This document shows, piece after piece, positions 48,641-57,103 of a stretch of DNA of 64,000 nucleotides (the first letter of the stretch is position 1; every line of letters begins with the position of its first letter). The translations under genes were made by a program, and so were the position numbers. Origin of the DNA: Mucilaginibacter_A sp041088075 (lineage in GTDB: Bacteria; Bacteroidota; Bacteroidia; Sphingobacteriales; Sphingobacteriaceae). The notes beneath the pieces were generated by a model. The model was given only the letters and a program-made list of their open reading frames with translations. It was not told where the DNA came from and did not search any database. Where the stretch lies: contig NZ_JBGCVY010000014.1 of the NCBI RefSeq assembly GCF_041088075.1, positions 91,546 through 155,545 of the forward strand, read 5' to 3'.

Positions 48641-49627
48641 ATGAAACAGCAGGAAATATTAAGAAAAATAGGTGGGATTATTGCTGAGTTGAAAGAGCAG
48701 CACACGTACCTCGAAGCAAACGGCAGCAGTTTTAATGATTTGGAACTGGAGCTTTTTATGGCCAATGCCAATTTTTTGACCGACCATATTGAAATTTTGA
48801 AAAAGATACACGGCCAGGCAAAACCTGCTGCGGCAATTGTTGAAACGCCGGAAAAACTATACCCGACAAAGCCTATCGTCCTGGATTATTTTAGTGAAGA
48901 AGAACATTTGCCTTTTGCGGAAGATCCGTTGTTAAAAAAACTAAACGATTTTTTGCCGATAAAAGAAGCAGGGCAGGAGCAAGTGCCACCAGAAACAGAA
49001 ACAGAACTGGCCGAAACTTTTTTAGCACCGGAAGCCCAACCGGAAATGGAAAAACCTGCACCTTTTATGATTGCCGATACTTCTTTTACCACACAAAAAT
49101 CATTGCCGGTAGAAAAGGAAGAAGTTGAAAATACTTTTGCAGAAGCCGAAGTTGAGCCGGTAAACGCGGTAGAAACCGAACCGGAAACCCAACAACATCC
49201 AGAAAGCCCAAAACCCGAATTGTTTTTTGCGGAAGAAGCAAAACCGGAGCCTGCAAAACCGGAACCGATACCGCAAGCAGTTATCGAACCAGAACCTGTA
49301 AAGCCAGAACCAGTTTTAACTTTAAAACAGCGCATTGCAGCCCAAAACGGAATAACACAACCAACAGCAAAATCAGGTTTTGCAGGAAAACCAGTTCAGG
49401 ATTTGCCAGCGTTAATTAGTTTGAATGATAAATTGCTTTTTATAAAGGAATTGTTTAACGGATACAATTTGGCTTATGCCGAAGCAATTAACATTTTAAA
49501 CCGTTACACTAATTTTGAGCAGGCGGAGCAGTTTTTGAAAACAAATTATGCCGGGAAAAACAACTGGAAAGACAAACCTGCAACTTCGGAAAGGTTTTAT
49601 GAATTGTTGCGGAAAAGGTTTTCGTAA
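48641..49627 (+). CDS. hypothetical protein with Pro/Glu-rich linker
   Basis: 328 residues, family not recognised. Three parts: a helical N-terminus (KQQEILRKIGGIIAELKEQ, DLELELFMANANFLTDHIEILKKI), a disordered acidic Pro-rich centre (about 110-225, with PEPAKPEP- and EPEPVKPEP-type repeats), and a conserved helical C-terminus (LISLNDKLLFIKELFNGYNLAYAEAINILNRYTNFEQAEQFLKTNY... YELLRKRFS). Start set at 48641, downstream of a longer frame. It lies divergent from tdk. The centre contains two full repeat elements: 48948-48970 (FLPIKEA) and 49077-49104 (DTSFTTQKS). Confidence 0.75.
   Translation: MKQQEILRKIGGIIAELKEQHTYLEANGSSFNDLELELFMANANFLTDHIEILKKIHGQAKPAAAIVETPEKLYPTKPIVLDYFSEEEHLPFAEDPLLKKLNDFLPIKEAGQEQVPPETETELAETFLAPEAQPEMEKPAPFMIADTSFTTQKSLPVEKEEVENTFAEAEVEPVNAVETEPETQQHPESPKPELFFAEEAKPEPAKPEPIPQAVIEPEPVKPEPVLTLKQRIAAQNGITQPTAKSGFAGKPVQDLPALISLNDKLLFIKELFNGYNLAYAEAINILNRYTNFEQAEQFLKTNYAGKNNWKDKPATSERFYELLRKRFS
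48948..49104. repeat. two USS-like elements inside the Pro/Glu-rich protein gene
   Basis: The minus element 48948-48970 (GATTTTTTGCCGATAAAAGA) and the plus element 49077-49104 (ATACTTCTTTTACCACACAA) keep both halves. They are read in two different registers, as FLPIKEA and DTSFTTQKS. Confidence 0.65.
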
Positions 49628-49659
49628 AAAAACTAAGCCCAATGCTTCGAGCCGGTTTT

Positions 49660-49769
49660 GTCATGCCGAACTTGTTTCGGCATCCCACATGATTGGTTTT
49701 ACCTTCATAAGAGATCCTGAAACATGTTCAGGATAAGAGTTCAATGCTTCTTTTACCAGGCAAAAATTA
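49660..49769. repeat. GTCATGCCGAAC hairpin family and a USS-like element at the rodA stop
   Basis: GTCATGCCGAACTTGTTTCGG at 49660 onward is a near-palindromic repeat; GATCCTGAAACATGTTCAGG near 49713 is a second related arm (CTGAAACATGTTCAG is a perfect dyad). The plus element 49744-49769 (ATGCTTCTTTTACCAGG then CAAAAATTAG) ends on the rodA stop codon (49767-49769 on the minus strand). Confidence 0.7.
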
Positions 49770-51029
49770 GATAATCCCCATCCGGTTGGCATCCAGTTTG
49801 AGCAGGATAAAAATCAAAATCGTAAAACTCCACAACGATGATCCGCCGTAACTGATTAATGGCAAAGGGATTCCGATAACCGGTACCAGGCCAATCGTCA
49901 TGCCGACATTGATAAAAACGTGGAAAAAGATGATGGAAGCCACACCGTAGCCATAAATCCGGGAAAAGTTGGACCGCTGCCGTTCGGCAATAAAAATAAT
50001 CCGAAAAAGTAAAGTGAGGTAAATCAGCAAAACGGTCAGGGTTCCGGCAAAACCCCATTCTTCGCCAACGGTACAAAAAATAAAATCGGTACTTTGTTCG
50101 GGCACAAAAGAAAACTTAGTTTGCGTGCCTTTTAAATAACCTTTTCCCCACAGTTTGCCCGAACCAATGGCAATTTTAGATTGGTTTACGTTATAGCCAA
50201 TGCCGCGCAGATCAGTTGTGATGCCCAGCCATTCATCAATACGTACGGTTTGGTGTTGTTTCAGCACTTTGTGGTACAAAAAATTCACGCTGAAAATGAG
50301 AACAACAGACAGCACAAAACCGACTGCAACGGTAATAATCATAGTTTGGTTCCGCTTAAAAAAATAAATCAAAAAAGCGGCAATGATGACCAAAACGCCG
50401 ATTAAATAAGTGGGGCTGACCAATAAAGTAAGGATAAACAAAGCAATAACCACTGCGGCAGTTATCAAAAAAAGCGGCGAAACACCTTCGCGGTACAGTA
50501 CGAAAATAAGCGAACAAAAAACCAAAGTTGAGCCGGCATCAGGTTGTAAAATGATGAGGACCATCGGGAAAACGATGATGGCGGCAGCAACAAAAAACGA
50601 TTTGGGATCGGTTACGCGGATGTTGGTTCCGCTGAGGTAACGTGCCAATAGCAGGCAGGTGGCAAATTTGGCAAATTCGGAAGGCTGCAAACGAAATCCT
50701 CCGCCGAGGGAAATCCAAGCCTGGTTTCCGCCTACGTTTCTTCCAATCACCAAAACCAAAACAAGCAACAGCACAACAATGCCATAAACAGCCGGGGCCA
50801 GGGCGCTAAAAAAGCGGCTTTCCATCAGCAAAATAACGGTAGCCAGCACCAAAGCCGAAATGATGTAAATAAACTGCTTGCCGTAGTTGGTGCTTAGGTC
50901 AACAATGCTGGGATGCGTTTCATCAAAAATGGCCGAATGGATATTGAACCAACCGATGATGCAAAGGGTAAGGTAAAGCGCAACCGTAAACCAATCAACA
51001 TTAAAAAAGAAGCTGCGCTGGTTATTCAT
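49767..51029 (-). CDS. rodA: rod shape-determining protein RodA (peptidoglycan polymerase)
   Basis: 420 residues with about ten membrane helices. SEDS family: polymerises lipid II during lateral wall growth with PBP2. Family segments: AWISLGGGFRLQPSEFAKFATCL near 125-150, VLIILQPDAGSTLVF near 185 (catalytic aspartate of SEDS proteins), FVPEQSTDFIFCTVGEEWGF near 310, VPVIGIPLPLISYGGSSL near 390. Its start overlaps the mrdA stop region by 8 bases on the minus strand. Confidence 0.95.
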   Translation of the reverse strand: MNNQRSFFFNVDWFTVALYLTLCIIGWFNIHSAIFDETHPSIVDLSTNYGKQFIYIISALVLATVILLMESRFFSALAPAVYGIVVLLLVLVLVIGRNVGGNQAWISLGGGFRLQPSEFAKFATCLLLARYLSGTNIRVTDPKSFFVAAAIIVFPMVLIILQPDAGSTLVFCSLIFVLYREGVSPLFLITAAVVIALFILTLLVSPTYLIGVLVIIAAFLIYFFKRNQTMIITVAVGFVLSVVLIFSVNFLYHKVLKQHQTVRIDEWLGITTDLRGIGYNVNQSKIAIGSGKLWGKGYLKGTQTKFSFVPEQSTDFIFCTVGEEWGFAGTLTVLLIYLTLLFRIIFIAERQRSNFSRIYGYGVASIIFFHVFINVGMTIGLVPVIGIPLPLISYGGSSLWSFTILIFILLKLDANRMGII

Positions 51030-53010
51030 TTTCCTTTCTTTTGATGGTCAGGGCGGCTAAATGGATTTTTGGCAATGGTTTTTTGCCGCTGTCGCGTTTG
51101 ATGCTTTTTTTATTGCTATCAATCTGGTTCTTTTTCAGCGAATCTTTGGGCAGCAATTTATTATTTGGCTTTTGGATAGCGCCAGGGAGCGGGGGCATTA
51201 AACTGGCTTCCATGTATTTTTTAGGGTTGATGCCGGAAGGGCGGCGGCTCAGTGTGTCTTTCAGGTATTTTTCTACGATAAAAGAAGCAATGGGTGCGGC
51301 CCAGGAGGCGCCTTGCCCGGCGTTTTCTACCACCACAGCAATGGCAATTTTAGGATGATCACGCGGGGCAAAAGCAACAAAAACAGAGTGGTTTTCGCCA
51401 TGCGGGTTTTGCGCAGTTCCGGTTTTGCCGCACATTACAATTCCAGGAATGCGTGAAGCTGCTGCTGTTCCGCGATCTACCACGGCCTGCATCCCGTTGA
51501 TAACCGGTTCGTAATAAATGGAATCTATACCAACGTTAATTTTCTCTTTAAACTCTGGTTTGATAACGTCATTATCGCCAATACCTTTAATTAAATGCGG
51601 GCGGTAATAAAAACCCCGGTTGGCAATGGTGCATTCGATATTGGCCATTTGCAGCGGCGTTGCCAGCAACTCGCCCTGGCCGATAGCCAGCGAAATAATG
51701 GTGTTTGCGCGCCAATGGTTTTTACCGTAAATACGGTCGTAACGTGCCGGGGCAGGTACCAATCCTTTTCTTTCATTTGGCAGGTCAACATCCAGTTTTA
51801 CACCAAAACCAAATTTATTGACCTCGTTTTTCCAGCTTAAATAAGTCGCCGTAGTTTTATTGGCACCGTTTTGATTGATCAGCTTGTTAAAAACATTACA
51901 AAAGTAAGTGTTGCAGGAACCTTCGATCCCGTAACTTAAATTGGTAACACCATGGTGATGGGTGCAACCTACCCAATGGCCGCCCGCCTGATAGCCGCCA
52001 GCACAAAAAAAAGTAGTTTGTGGCGTGATGATCCCTTCCTGCAAGGCAATCAAAGCACTTAACGGTTTAAAAGAAGAGCCGGGCGGATAGTAAGCTTGGA
52101 TCGGCCTGATCAACAACGGGCTATAAGGGTTTTTGTACATTGCCGAAATGTTGTTTCCCCGTTCGCGGCCTACCAATTCATTTGGATCATAAGTCGGACT
52201 GCTTACAAAAGCCAAGATTTCACCGGTTGAAGGTTCAATCGCAACAATACTGCCTACTTTGTTTTGCATCAGTTTTTCGCCCAGCTTTTGGATGCGGATA
52301 TCCAAAGAAGAAATCAGCCTTTCTCCGGCCACGGCTGCCGTGTCATATTGGCCGTTCATGTATTTCCCTTTAGGTATATTCCGGGAATCAACCAGTAAAT
52401 TTTCTACACCGCGCTGTCCACGCAAAACACTTTCGTATGCTTTTTCTACCCCGCTAAAACCAATGTAGTCGCCGGGATTGTAATAACCGTTGGATTTTTC
52501 GATGATCTTATCGTTCACCTCACTGATGTAACCCAGAAATTGTGCGGCACAAGAATCAGGATAGGTGCGAACCGAACGCTGTTGCACAAAAAATCCCGGA
52601 AACTCAAATAAGTGTTCCTGAAAAGAATTGTACAATTTTGCCGAAACCTGCTTTTCAAAAATTGACGGCCGGAAATAAGAGTAAGTTTTAGCCTTTTCCC
52701 AGCGCTGGTCAAATTCTTTTTTGTCCAGTTGCAGCAACTTGCAAAATTGCAGCGTATCCAAATCATGTACTTGTTTCGGGATCACCAAAATGTCGTAAAC
52801 GTGTTCGTTTTGCACTAAAATTTTGTTGTGCCTGTCCAATATCACCCCACGTTCCGGAAATTTTACAAACCTTCGGATCACATTGTTTTGTGCAAAAGCA
52901 AGGTATTTATCATCAATAATTTGGATGTAAAACAGACGGCCAATCAGCATGAGCATAACCACGATGAAAATGCCCATAACTACGTAGCGCCTTTCGAAAA
53001 AACTATTCAT
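51022..53010 (-). CDS. mrdA: penicillin-binding protein 2
   Basis: 662 residues. One N-terminal membrane helix, a dimerisation region, and a transpeptidase domain with the catalytic tetrad GSSFKPL (Ser312, Lys315), GSCNTYF near residue 370 as the second motif, and KTGTAQNPHGENH near 545. It cross-links the wall made by RodA. C-terminal Lys/Ser-rich tail (KDSLKKNQIDSNKKSIKRDSG...). A repeat core lies inside at 51267-51290 (PIASFIVEKY). Overlaps mreD by one base. Confidence 0.95.
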   Translation of the reverse strand: MNSFFERRYVVMGIFIVVMLMLIGRLFYIQIIDDKYLAFAQNNVIRRFVKFPERGVILDRHNKILVQNEHVYDILVIPKQVHDLDTLQFCKLLQLDKKEFDQRWEKAKTYSYFRPSIFEKQVSAKLYNSFQEHLFEFPGFFVQQRSVRTYPDSCAAQFLGYISEVNDKIIEKSNGYYNPGDYIGFSGVEKAYESVLRGQRGVENLLVDSRNIPKGKYMNGQYDTAAVAGERLISSLDIRIQKLGEKLMQNKVGSIVAIEPSTGEILAFVSSPTYDPNELVGRERGNNISAMYKNPYSPLLIRPIQAYYPPGSSFKPLSALIALQEGIITPQTTFFCAGGYQAGGHWVGCTHHHGVTNLSYGIEGSCNTYFCNVFNKLINQNGANKTTATYLSWKNEVNKFGFGVKLDVDLPNERKGLVPAPARYDRIYGKNHWRANTIISLAIGQGELLATPLQMANIECTIANRGFYYRPHLIKGIGDNDVIKPEFKEKINVGIDSIYYEPVINGMQAVVDRGTAAASRIPGIVMCGKTGTAQNPHGENHSVFVAFAPRDHPKIAIAVVVENAGQGASWAAPIASFIVEKYLKDTLSRRPSGINPKKYMEASLMPPLPGAIQKPNNKLLPKDSLKKNQIDSNKKSIKRDSGKKPLPKIHLAALTIKRKENE
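51267..51290 (-). repeat. USS-like element inside mrdA
   Basis: TTTTTCTACGATAAAAGAAG then CA; minus orientation, read as IASFIVEK. Confidence 0.6.
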
Positions 53011-53525
53011 TAACGTACTTTCTTTTTGAAAAACATTAAACCGGATATTAACATTAAAAGTACCGTAAATATTGTACTGAAAACAACCCTCGTCAACGTA
53101 AACAGGATTTGCGAGAAATGAAAAGATTCGAGGTTAAGCAGAAAAAAGTGGTGCAAAAACGTCAGGATCAAAGCATATAAAAAAAACCAGCGGAAACCCA
53201 TTAAGCCTAAAGTTGGTTCCGGCTCGTTGTCAAAACCTTCTTTTTGTACGGTGATGCTGATAAAAATGATACGGACATAAGCCAGAAGCACGCAGGAAGC
53301 CGCATGCAAGCCCGGCGTATCGTAAAAAGCATCAATGGTAATGCCCAATATAAAAGCGAGTGCATACAACAGGAAATTTGGAATATTGAACGGTAAAAGA
53401 AGTATGAACAAAATATAAAAATAGGGCGTTACCACCTGATAAAGCGATATGTTTTTCAGCAAAAAAACCTGTATAAATACCAGCACGATAAAACGCAGCA
53501 GGTTGTAAATGATCGTCCTGCTCAT
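53010..53525 (-). CDS. mreD: rod shape-determining protein MreD
   Basis: 171 residues, five or so membrane helices. Poorly conserved family; the assignment rests on length, topology (FIVLVFIQVFLLKNISLYQVVTPYFYILFILLLPFN) and position between mreC and mrdA. Overlaps mreC by four bases (ATGA). An in-gene core is at 53391-53405 (reading LLLPF). Confidence 0.88.
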   Translation of the reverse strand: MSRTIIYNLLRFIVLVFIQVFLLKNISLYQVVTPYFYILFILLLPFNIPNFLLYALAFILGITIDAFYDTPGLHAASCVLLAYVRIIFISITVQKEGFDNEPEPTLGLMGFRWFFLYALILTFLHHFFLLNLESFHFSQILFTLTRVVFSTIFTVLLMLISGLMFFKKKVR

Positions 53526-54349
53526 TGCTTTTCCTGCGCCTCCAATGCTTCTTGTTCTTTCGCCAGTTTATTGGTAACCACATATACGTATTGCAAGTTG
53601 CTAAAGTTGACAGACAAGTTGACCTCAAAACCTGTTACGTTACTGCTGTTTTTGGCATCCAGCCTACTGATATGGCCAAGCATCGTCCCTTCCGGGAAAA
53701 GCGAGTAACCGGACGTAACCACCGGCATCCCAACTTTTATTTTCACCTGCTTCATAATGTTAATCAGCATGGCTTTGGTAGGGTCGAGGTTATTGTCCCA
53801 AATTAAAGAACCCACGTTGTTAGAATCGGCAAGCATGGCACTGATGCGGGTATTTTCATGCAGCAGCGATTGTACGGTTGATAAATTAGGGCCGGTATTG
53901 ATAACGATACCCACCACGCCCGAACTGCTAATCACGCCCATTCCTTTGGTAATCCCGGCATTGCTGCCGCGGTTGATGGTGAGGTAATTGTTCCTTCGGT
54001 TAAAAGAATTGTTGATTACCCGCGCCGCAATGTAACTGTACTGCTGTTTGTAAATGGTATCCGCTACTGTTTTTACCGAGGAAGAATCTACATAAAAAGA
54101 GGATTTTAACTGGTTGCGCAAACGGGCATTTTCCCTGGCCAAACTATCATTGGTGATGCCCAGTTTAAAATAATCGGTAACCTGGTCTGCTTTAAGGTAA
54201 ATATTGCCAATTACTTCATTTGATGAACTGATAAAAGTAGCTTTTTGAAAGTCGTTGTACTTTACAAAAATAACCAGGGAAGTAACTTCAAAAATGATAA
54301 ATAAAAAAAATGCGTTGTACTTCGAAATAAAAATCAGGAGGTTACGCAT
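53522..54349 (-). CDS. mreC: rod shape-determining protein MreC
   Basis: 275 residues. One N-terminal membrane helix (FFLFIIFEVTSLVIFV), a coiled-coil (TNDSLARENARLRNQL) and two beta barrels (AARVINNSFNRRNNYLTINRGSNAGI, GVVGIVINTGPNLSTVQSLLHENTRISAML). It links MreB to the enzymes in the periplasm. Located between mreB and mreD. Confidence 0.94.
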   Translation of the reverse strand: MRNLLIFISKYNAFFLFIIFEVTSLVIFVKYNDFQKATFISSSNEVIGNIYLKADQVTDYFKLGITNDSLARENARLRNQLKSSFYVDSSSVKTVADTIYKQQYSYIAARVINNSFNRRNNYLTINRGSNAGITKGMGVISSSGVVGIVINTGPNLSTVQSLLHENTRISAMLADSNNVGSLIWDNNLDPTKAMLINIMKQVKIKVGMPVVTSGYSLFPEGTMLGHISRLDAKNSSNVTGFEVNLSVNFSNLQYVYVVTNKLAKEQEALEAQEKQ

Positions 54350-54354
54350 GGAAA

Positions 54355-54460
54355 TAAGTTTTAAGTTCTAAGTTCTAAGTTGTACGTTTTAAGTTGAACG
54401 CAGCCGACAACTTATCACTTAAAACGTATCACTTAATACTTCTTTTATTGCATTAAAAAT
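54355..54460. repeat. AAGTTCT-type hairpin and USS-like element at the mreB stop
   Basis: The left arm (about 54355-54397) repeats AAGTTCT/AAGTTGT, the right arm (about 54407-54437) repeats ACTTATC/ACTTAAA. A plus element (54436-54460, ATACTTCTTTTATTGC then ATTAAAAATT) runs across the mreB stop codon at 54445-54447. This 95-base gap is the only one inside the mre-mrd cluster. Confidence 0.7.
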
Positions 54461-55467
54461 TTAAAACTTCCGATGTTTTTTAAAGCCGTTCCTGTTCCGC
54501 GGACTACAGCACGCAGTGGGTCTTCGGCAACGTGTACCGGCAGTTTTGTTTTGGCCGCCACACGTTTGTCCAATCCACGTAGCAAAGCACCGCCGCCGGT
54601 TAAATAAATGCCGGTTTGGTAAATATCTGCCGAAAGCTCTGGCGGCGTAATTTCCAAAGCTTTTAAAATCGCTTCTTCAATTTTAGAAATTGATTTATCC
54701 AAACAATGTGCAATTTCGGTATAAGAAACGGTGATTTGTTTGGGCACGCCGGTCATTAAATCGCGGCCTTGAACGGCGAAATCTGCCGGCGGATCTGCCA
54801 GTTCCGGTAAAGCGGCGCCAACTTCAATTTTAATTTTTTCTGCTGTACGATCGCCAATCATGATGTTGTGCTGGCGGCGGATGTATTGCACGATGTCTGA
54901 ATCAAAGTTATCTCCGGCAACACGGATAGATTGATCGCAAACGATTCCCGAAAGTGCAATCACGGCAATTTCCGTTGTTCCGCCACCGATGTCAATAATC
55001 ATATTGCCCATTGGTTCTTCCACGTCAATCCCAATCCCAACGGCTGCGGCCATCGGTTCGTAAATTAGGTATACTTCTTTTGCCCCTGCAATTTCAGCAG
55101 AGTCGCGTACGGCACGTTTTTCCACTTCGGTAATTCCGGAAGGAATGCAGATCACCATCCGCAATGAAGGAAAAAACCAGCCTTTGCCTTTGTTGATCAT
55201 CTTGATCATACCGCGGATCATGTGTTCCGAAGCATTAAAATCAGCAATTACACCGTCTTTTAGCGGGCGGACGGTTCGGATATTATCGTGGGTTTTGCCT
55301 TCCATTTGCATGGCCTGGCGCCCGATAGCAATTATTTTGTTGGTGGTTCGATCAAAAGCAACGATGGAAGGTTCGTCCACCACCACTTTGTCGTTGTGTA
55401 TAATCAGGGTATTTGCAGTGCCCAAGTCAATGGCAATTTCCTGCGTAAAGAAGTTAAATAGACCCAT
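54445..55467 (-). CDS. mreB: rod shape-determining protein MreB
   Basis: 340 residues, bacterial actin. Phosphate 1 IDLGTANTLIIHNDKVVVDEPSI, FPSLRMVICIPSGITEVEKRAVRDSAEIAGAKEVYLI, phosphate 2 NMIIDIGGGTTEIAVIAL, adenosine motif YLTGGGALLRGL. It polymerises on the inner membrane and guides wall synthesis. It heads the cluster, with an AAACTTTG -7-like box at 55492-55499 (minus strand) upstream. Confidence 0.97.
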   Translation of the reverse strand: MGLFNFFTQEIAIDLGTANTLIIHNDKVVVDEPSIVAFDRTTNKIIAIGRQAMQMEGKTHDNIRTVRPLKDGVIADFNASEHMIRGMIKMINKGKGWFFPSLRMVICIPSGITEVEKRAVRDSAEIAGAKEVYLIYEPMAAAVGIGIDVEEPMGNMIIDIGGGTTEIAVIALSGIVCDQSIRVAGDNFDSDIVQYIRRQHNIMIGDRTAEKIKIEVGAALPELADPPADFAVQGRDLMTGVPKQITVSYTEIAHCLDKSISKIEEAILKALEITPPELSADIYQTGIYLTGGGALLRGLDKRVAAKTKLPVHVAEDPLRAVVRGTGTALKNIGSFKFLMQ

Positions 55468-55548
55468 TTGTTTTTAAATCAGTATTAGCTGCAAAGTTTA
55501 CGAAAAAATGTGCTATAAAAGAATGTGTGAACAGTTTTATCGTGGGGA

Positions 55549-57075
55549 TTAATGTTTAAAATGACGTACGCCCGTAGTTACCATTGCAATGTGCTTTTGA
55601 TTGGCCATTTGGATCGAATCCTGGTCTTTGATAGAACCGCCGGGTTGTAAAATGGCTGCAACCCCTGCATCGGCTGCAATTTCCACACAATCCGGAAAAG
55701 GAAAAAACGCATCTGAAGCCATCACAGAACCTTGCAAATCAAAACCAAAAGCTTCAGCCTTCGCAATCGCTTGTTTCAACGCATCCACACGCGATGTCTG
55801 GCCAACGCCGCTGGTTAGCAGCATACTGTTTTTAGCCAGTACAATTGTGTTTGATTTGGTGTGTTTCACAACTTTATTCGCGAAAAATAGATCTTTCAGT
55901 TGCTGTTCTGTCGGTTGTATTTCGGTAACGGTTTGCATTTGTTGCGGGCCTTCAATCACCAAATCTTTGTCCTGCTCAATCACACCGTTTAAAAGTGTTT
56001 TAAATAATTTTGAAGGAAGTTCGATTGGTTTACGCAGCAAAATGATCCTATTTTTTTTTGAAGTTAAGATTTTTACAGCCTCTTCCTGGTATGCCGGCGC
56101 AATTAAAACTTCAAAAAATAATTTGTTGATTTCTGTTGCCGTTGCCGCATCCACTTCGCCATTGGTAATAATCACGCCGCCAAAAGCAGAAACCGGATCG
56201 CAGGCCAAAGCAGCTTCCCAAGCTTCCGAAATGCTGTTTTTACTGGCAATTCCACAAGCGTTGGTATGTTTTAAAATGGCAACGGTTGGCTCTTCAAATT
56301 CATCAATCAAAGCAACGGCGGCATCCACATCTACCAAATTATTGTACGATAGCTCTTTGCCGCCTAATTTATCAAAAAGCTGGTTTAAATCGCCGTAAAA
56401 AACGCCTTGCTGGTGTGGGTTTTCGCCGTAGCGCAACGTTTGCGCCGGTTCGATGCTTTGTTTGAAAATTTGAAGCGGTTCTTCCCTGTTAAAATAATTG
56501 AAAATGGCCGAATCGTAATGCGAAGAAATATGGAAAGCCTTGCGTGCAAACGCTTTACGTTGTGCCAAAGTCGTTTCTCCGTTTTGTGTTTTTAAAATAT
56601 TTTCAAGTTCGTTGTAGTCGTTTTTGGAGGTGATGATCGTAACATCTTTAAAGTTTTTTGCTGCTGCGCGGATAAGGGAAATGCCGCCGATGTCAATCTT
56701 TTCGATAATGTTGGCCTCGGAAGCGCCGGAAGCAACGGTTTCTTCAAAAGGGTACAGATCCACAATCACCAGATCAATCTCCGGGATTTCATATTCCGCG
56801 ATTTGCTGCTGGTCGCCTTCGTGTTCACGCCGGGTTAAAATGCCGCCAAAAATTTTAGGGTGCAATGTTTTTACACGTCCGCCCAAAATGGATGGATAAG
56901 AGGTTAAATCTTCTACCGGAACAACCTCAACACCTAAATTTCTGATAAAAGTTTCTGTGCCGCCGGTGCTGTAAATCTGTACGTTTAGACGGTTTAGTTC
57001 CCGGATAACCGGTTCGAGGTGATCCTTGTAATAAACAGAAATTAATGCATTTTTAATTTTAACGGGCTGGCTCAT
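55549..57075 (-). CDS. purH: bifunctional AICAR transformylase / IMP cyclohydrolase
   Basis: 508 residues. The last two steps of IMP synthesis. N-terminal cyclohydrolase domain (ALISVYYKDHLEPVIRELNRL, IYSTGGTETFIRNLGVEV, LGGRVKTLHPKIFGGIL); C-terminal transformylase (LRYGENPHQQGVFYGD, KHTNACGIASK with the catalytic Lys-His, and VMASDAFFPFPDCVEIA... PGGSIKDQDSI). Length is normal. A perfect -7 box, TACCTTTG, stands 21 bases upstream. Two ACAGTA cores lie inside at 55823 and 56236. Confidence 0.96.
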   Translation of the reverse strand: MSQPVKIKNALISVYYKDHLEPVIRELNRLNVQIYSTGGTETFIRNLGVEVVPVEDLTSYPSILGGRVKTLHPKIFGGILTRREHEGDQQQIAEYEIPEIDLVIVDLYPFEETVASGASEANIIEKIDIGGISLIRAAAKNFKDVTIITSKNDYNELENILKTQNGETTLAQRKAFARKAFHISSHYDSAIFNYFNREEPLQIFKQSIEPAQTLRYGENPHQQGVFYGDLNQLFDKLGGKELSYNNLVDVDAAVALIDEFEEPTVAILKHTNACGIASKNSISEAWEAALACDPVSAFGGVIITNGEVDAATATEINKLFFEVLIAPAYQEEAVKILTSKKNRIILLRKPIELPSKLFKTLLNGVIEQDKDLVIEGPQQMQTVTEIQPTEQQLKDLFFANKVVKHTKSNTIVLAKNSMLLTSGVGQTSRVDALKQAIAKAEAFGFDLQGSVMASDAFFPFPDCVEIAADAGVAAILQPGGSIKDQDSIQMANQKHIAMVTTGVRHFKH

Positions 57076-57095
57076 GGAAACAGTAAAATGAGCCG

Positions 57096-57103
57096 CAAAG
57101 GTA
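57096..57103 (-). promoter_or_regulatory. -7 box of purH
   Basis: Minus-strand TACCTTTG fits TAnnTTTG exactly, upstream of the start at 57075, giving a leader of about 14 bases. No purine riboswitch structure was noticed. Confidence 0.55.

Noticed and set aside
55070..55095. A repeat-like core in mreB (TATACTTCTTTTGCCCC)
   Set aside because: It encodes the conserved AGAKEVYL of MreB and departs from the core (TTTTG); probably coincidence.
55601..56398. 265-codon open frame antisense to purH
   Set aside because: It is the shadow of purH on the other strand; composition is Ser/Thr-rich low complexity and no family is matched.
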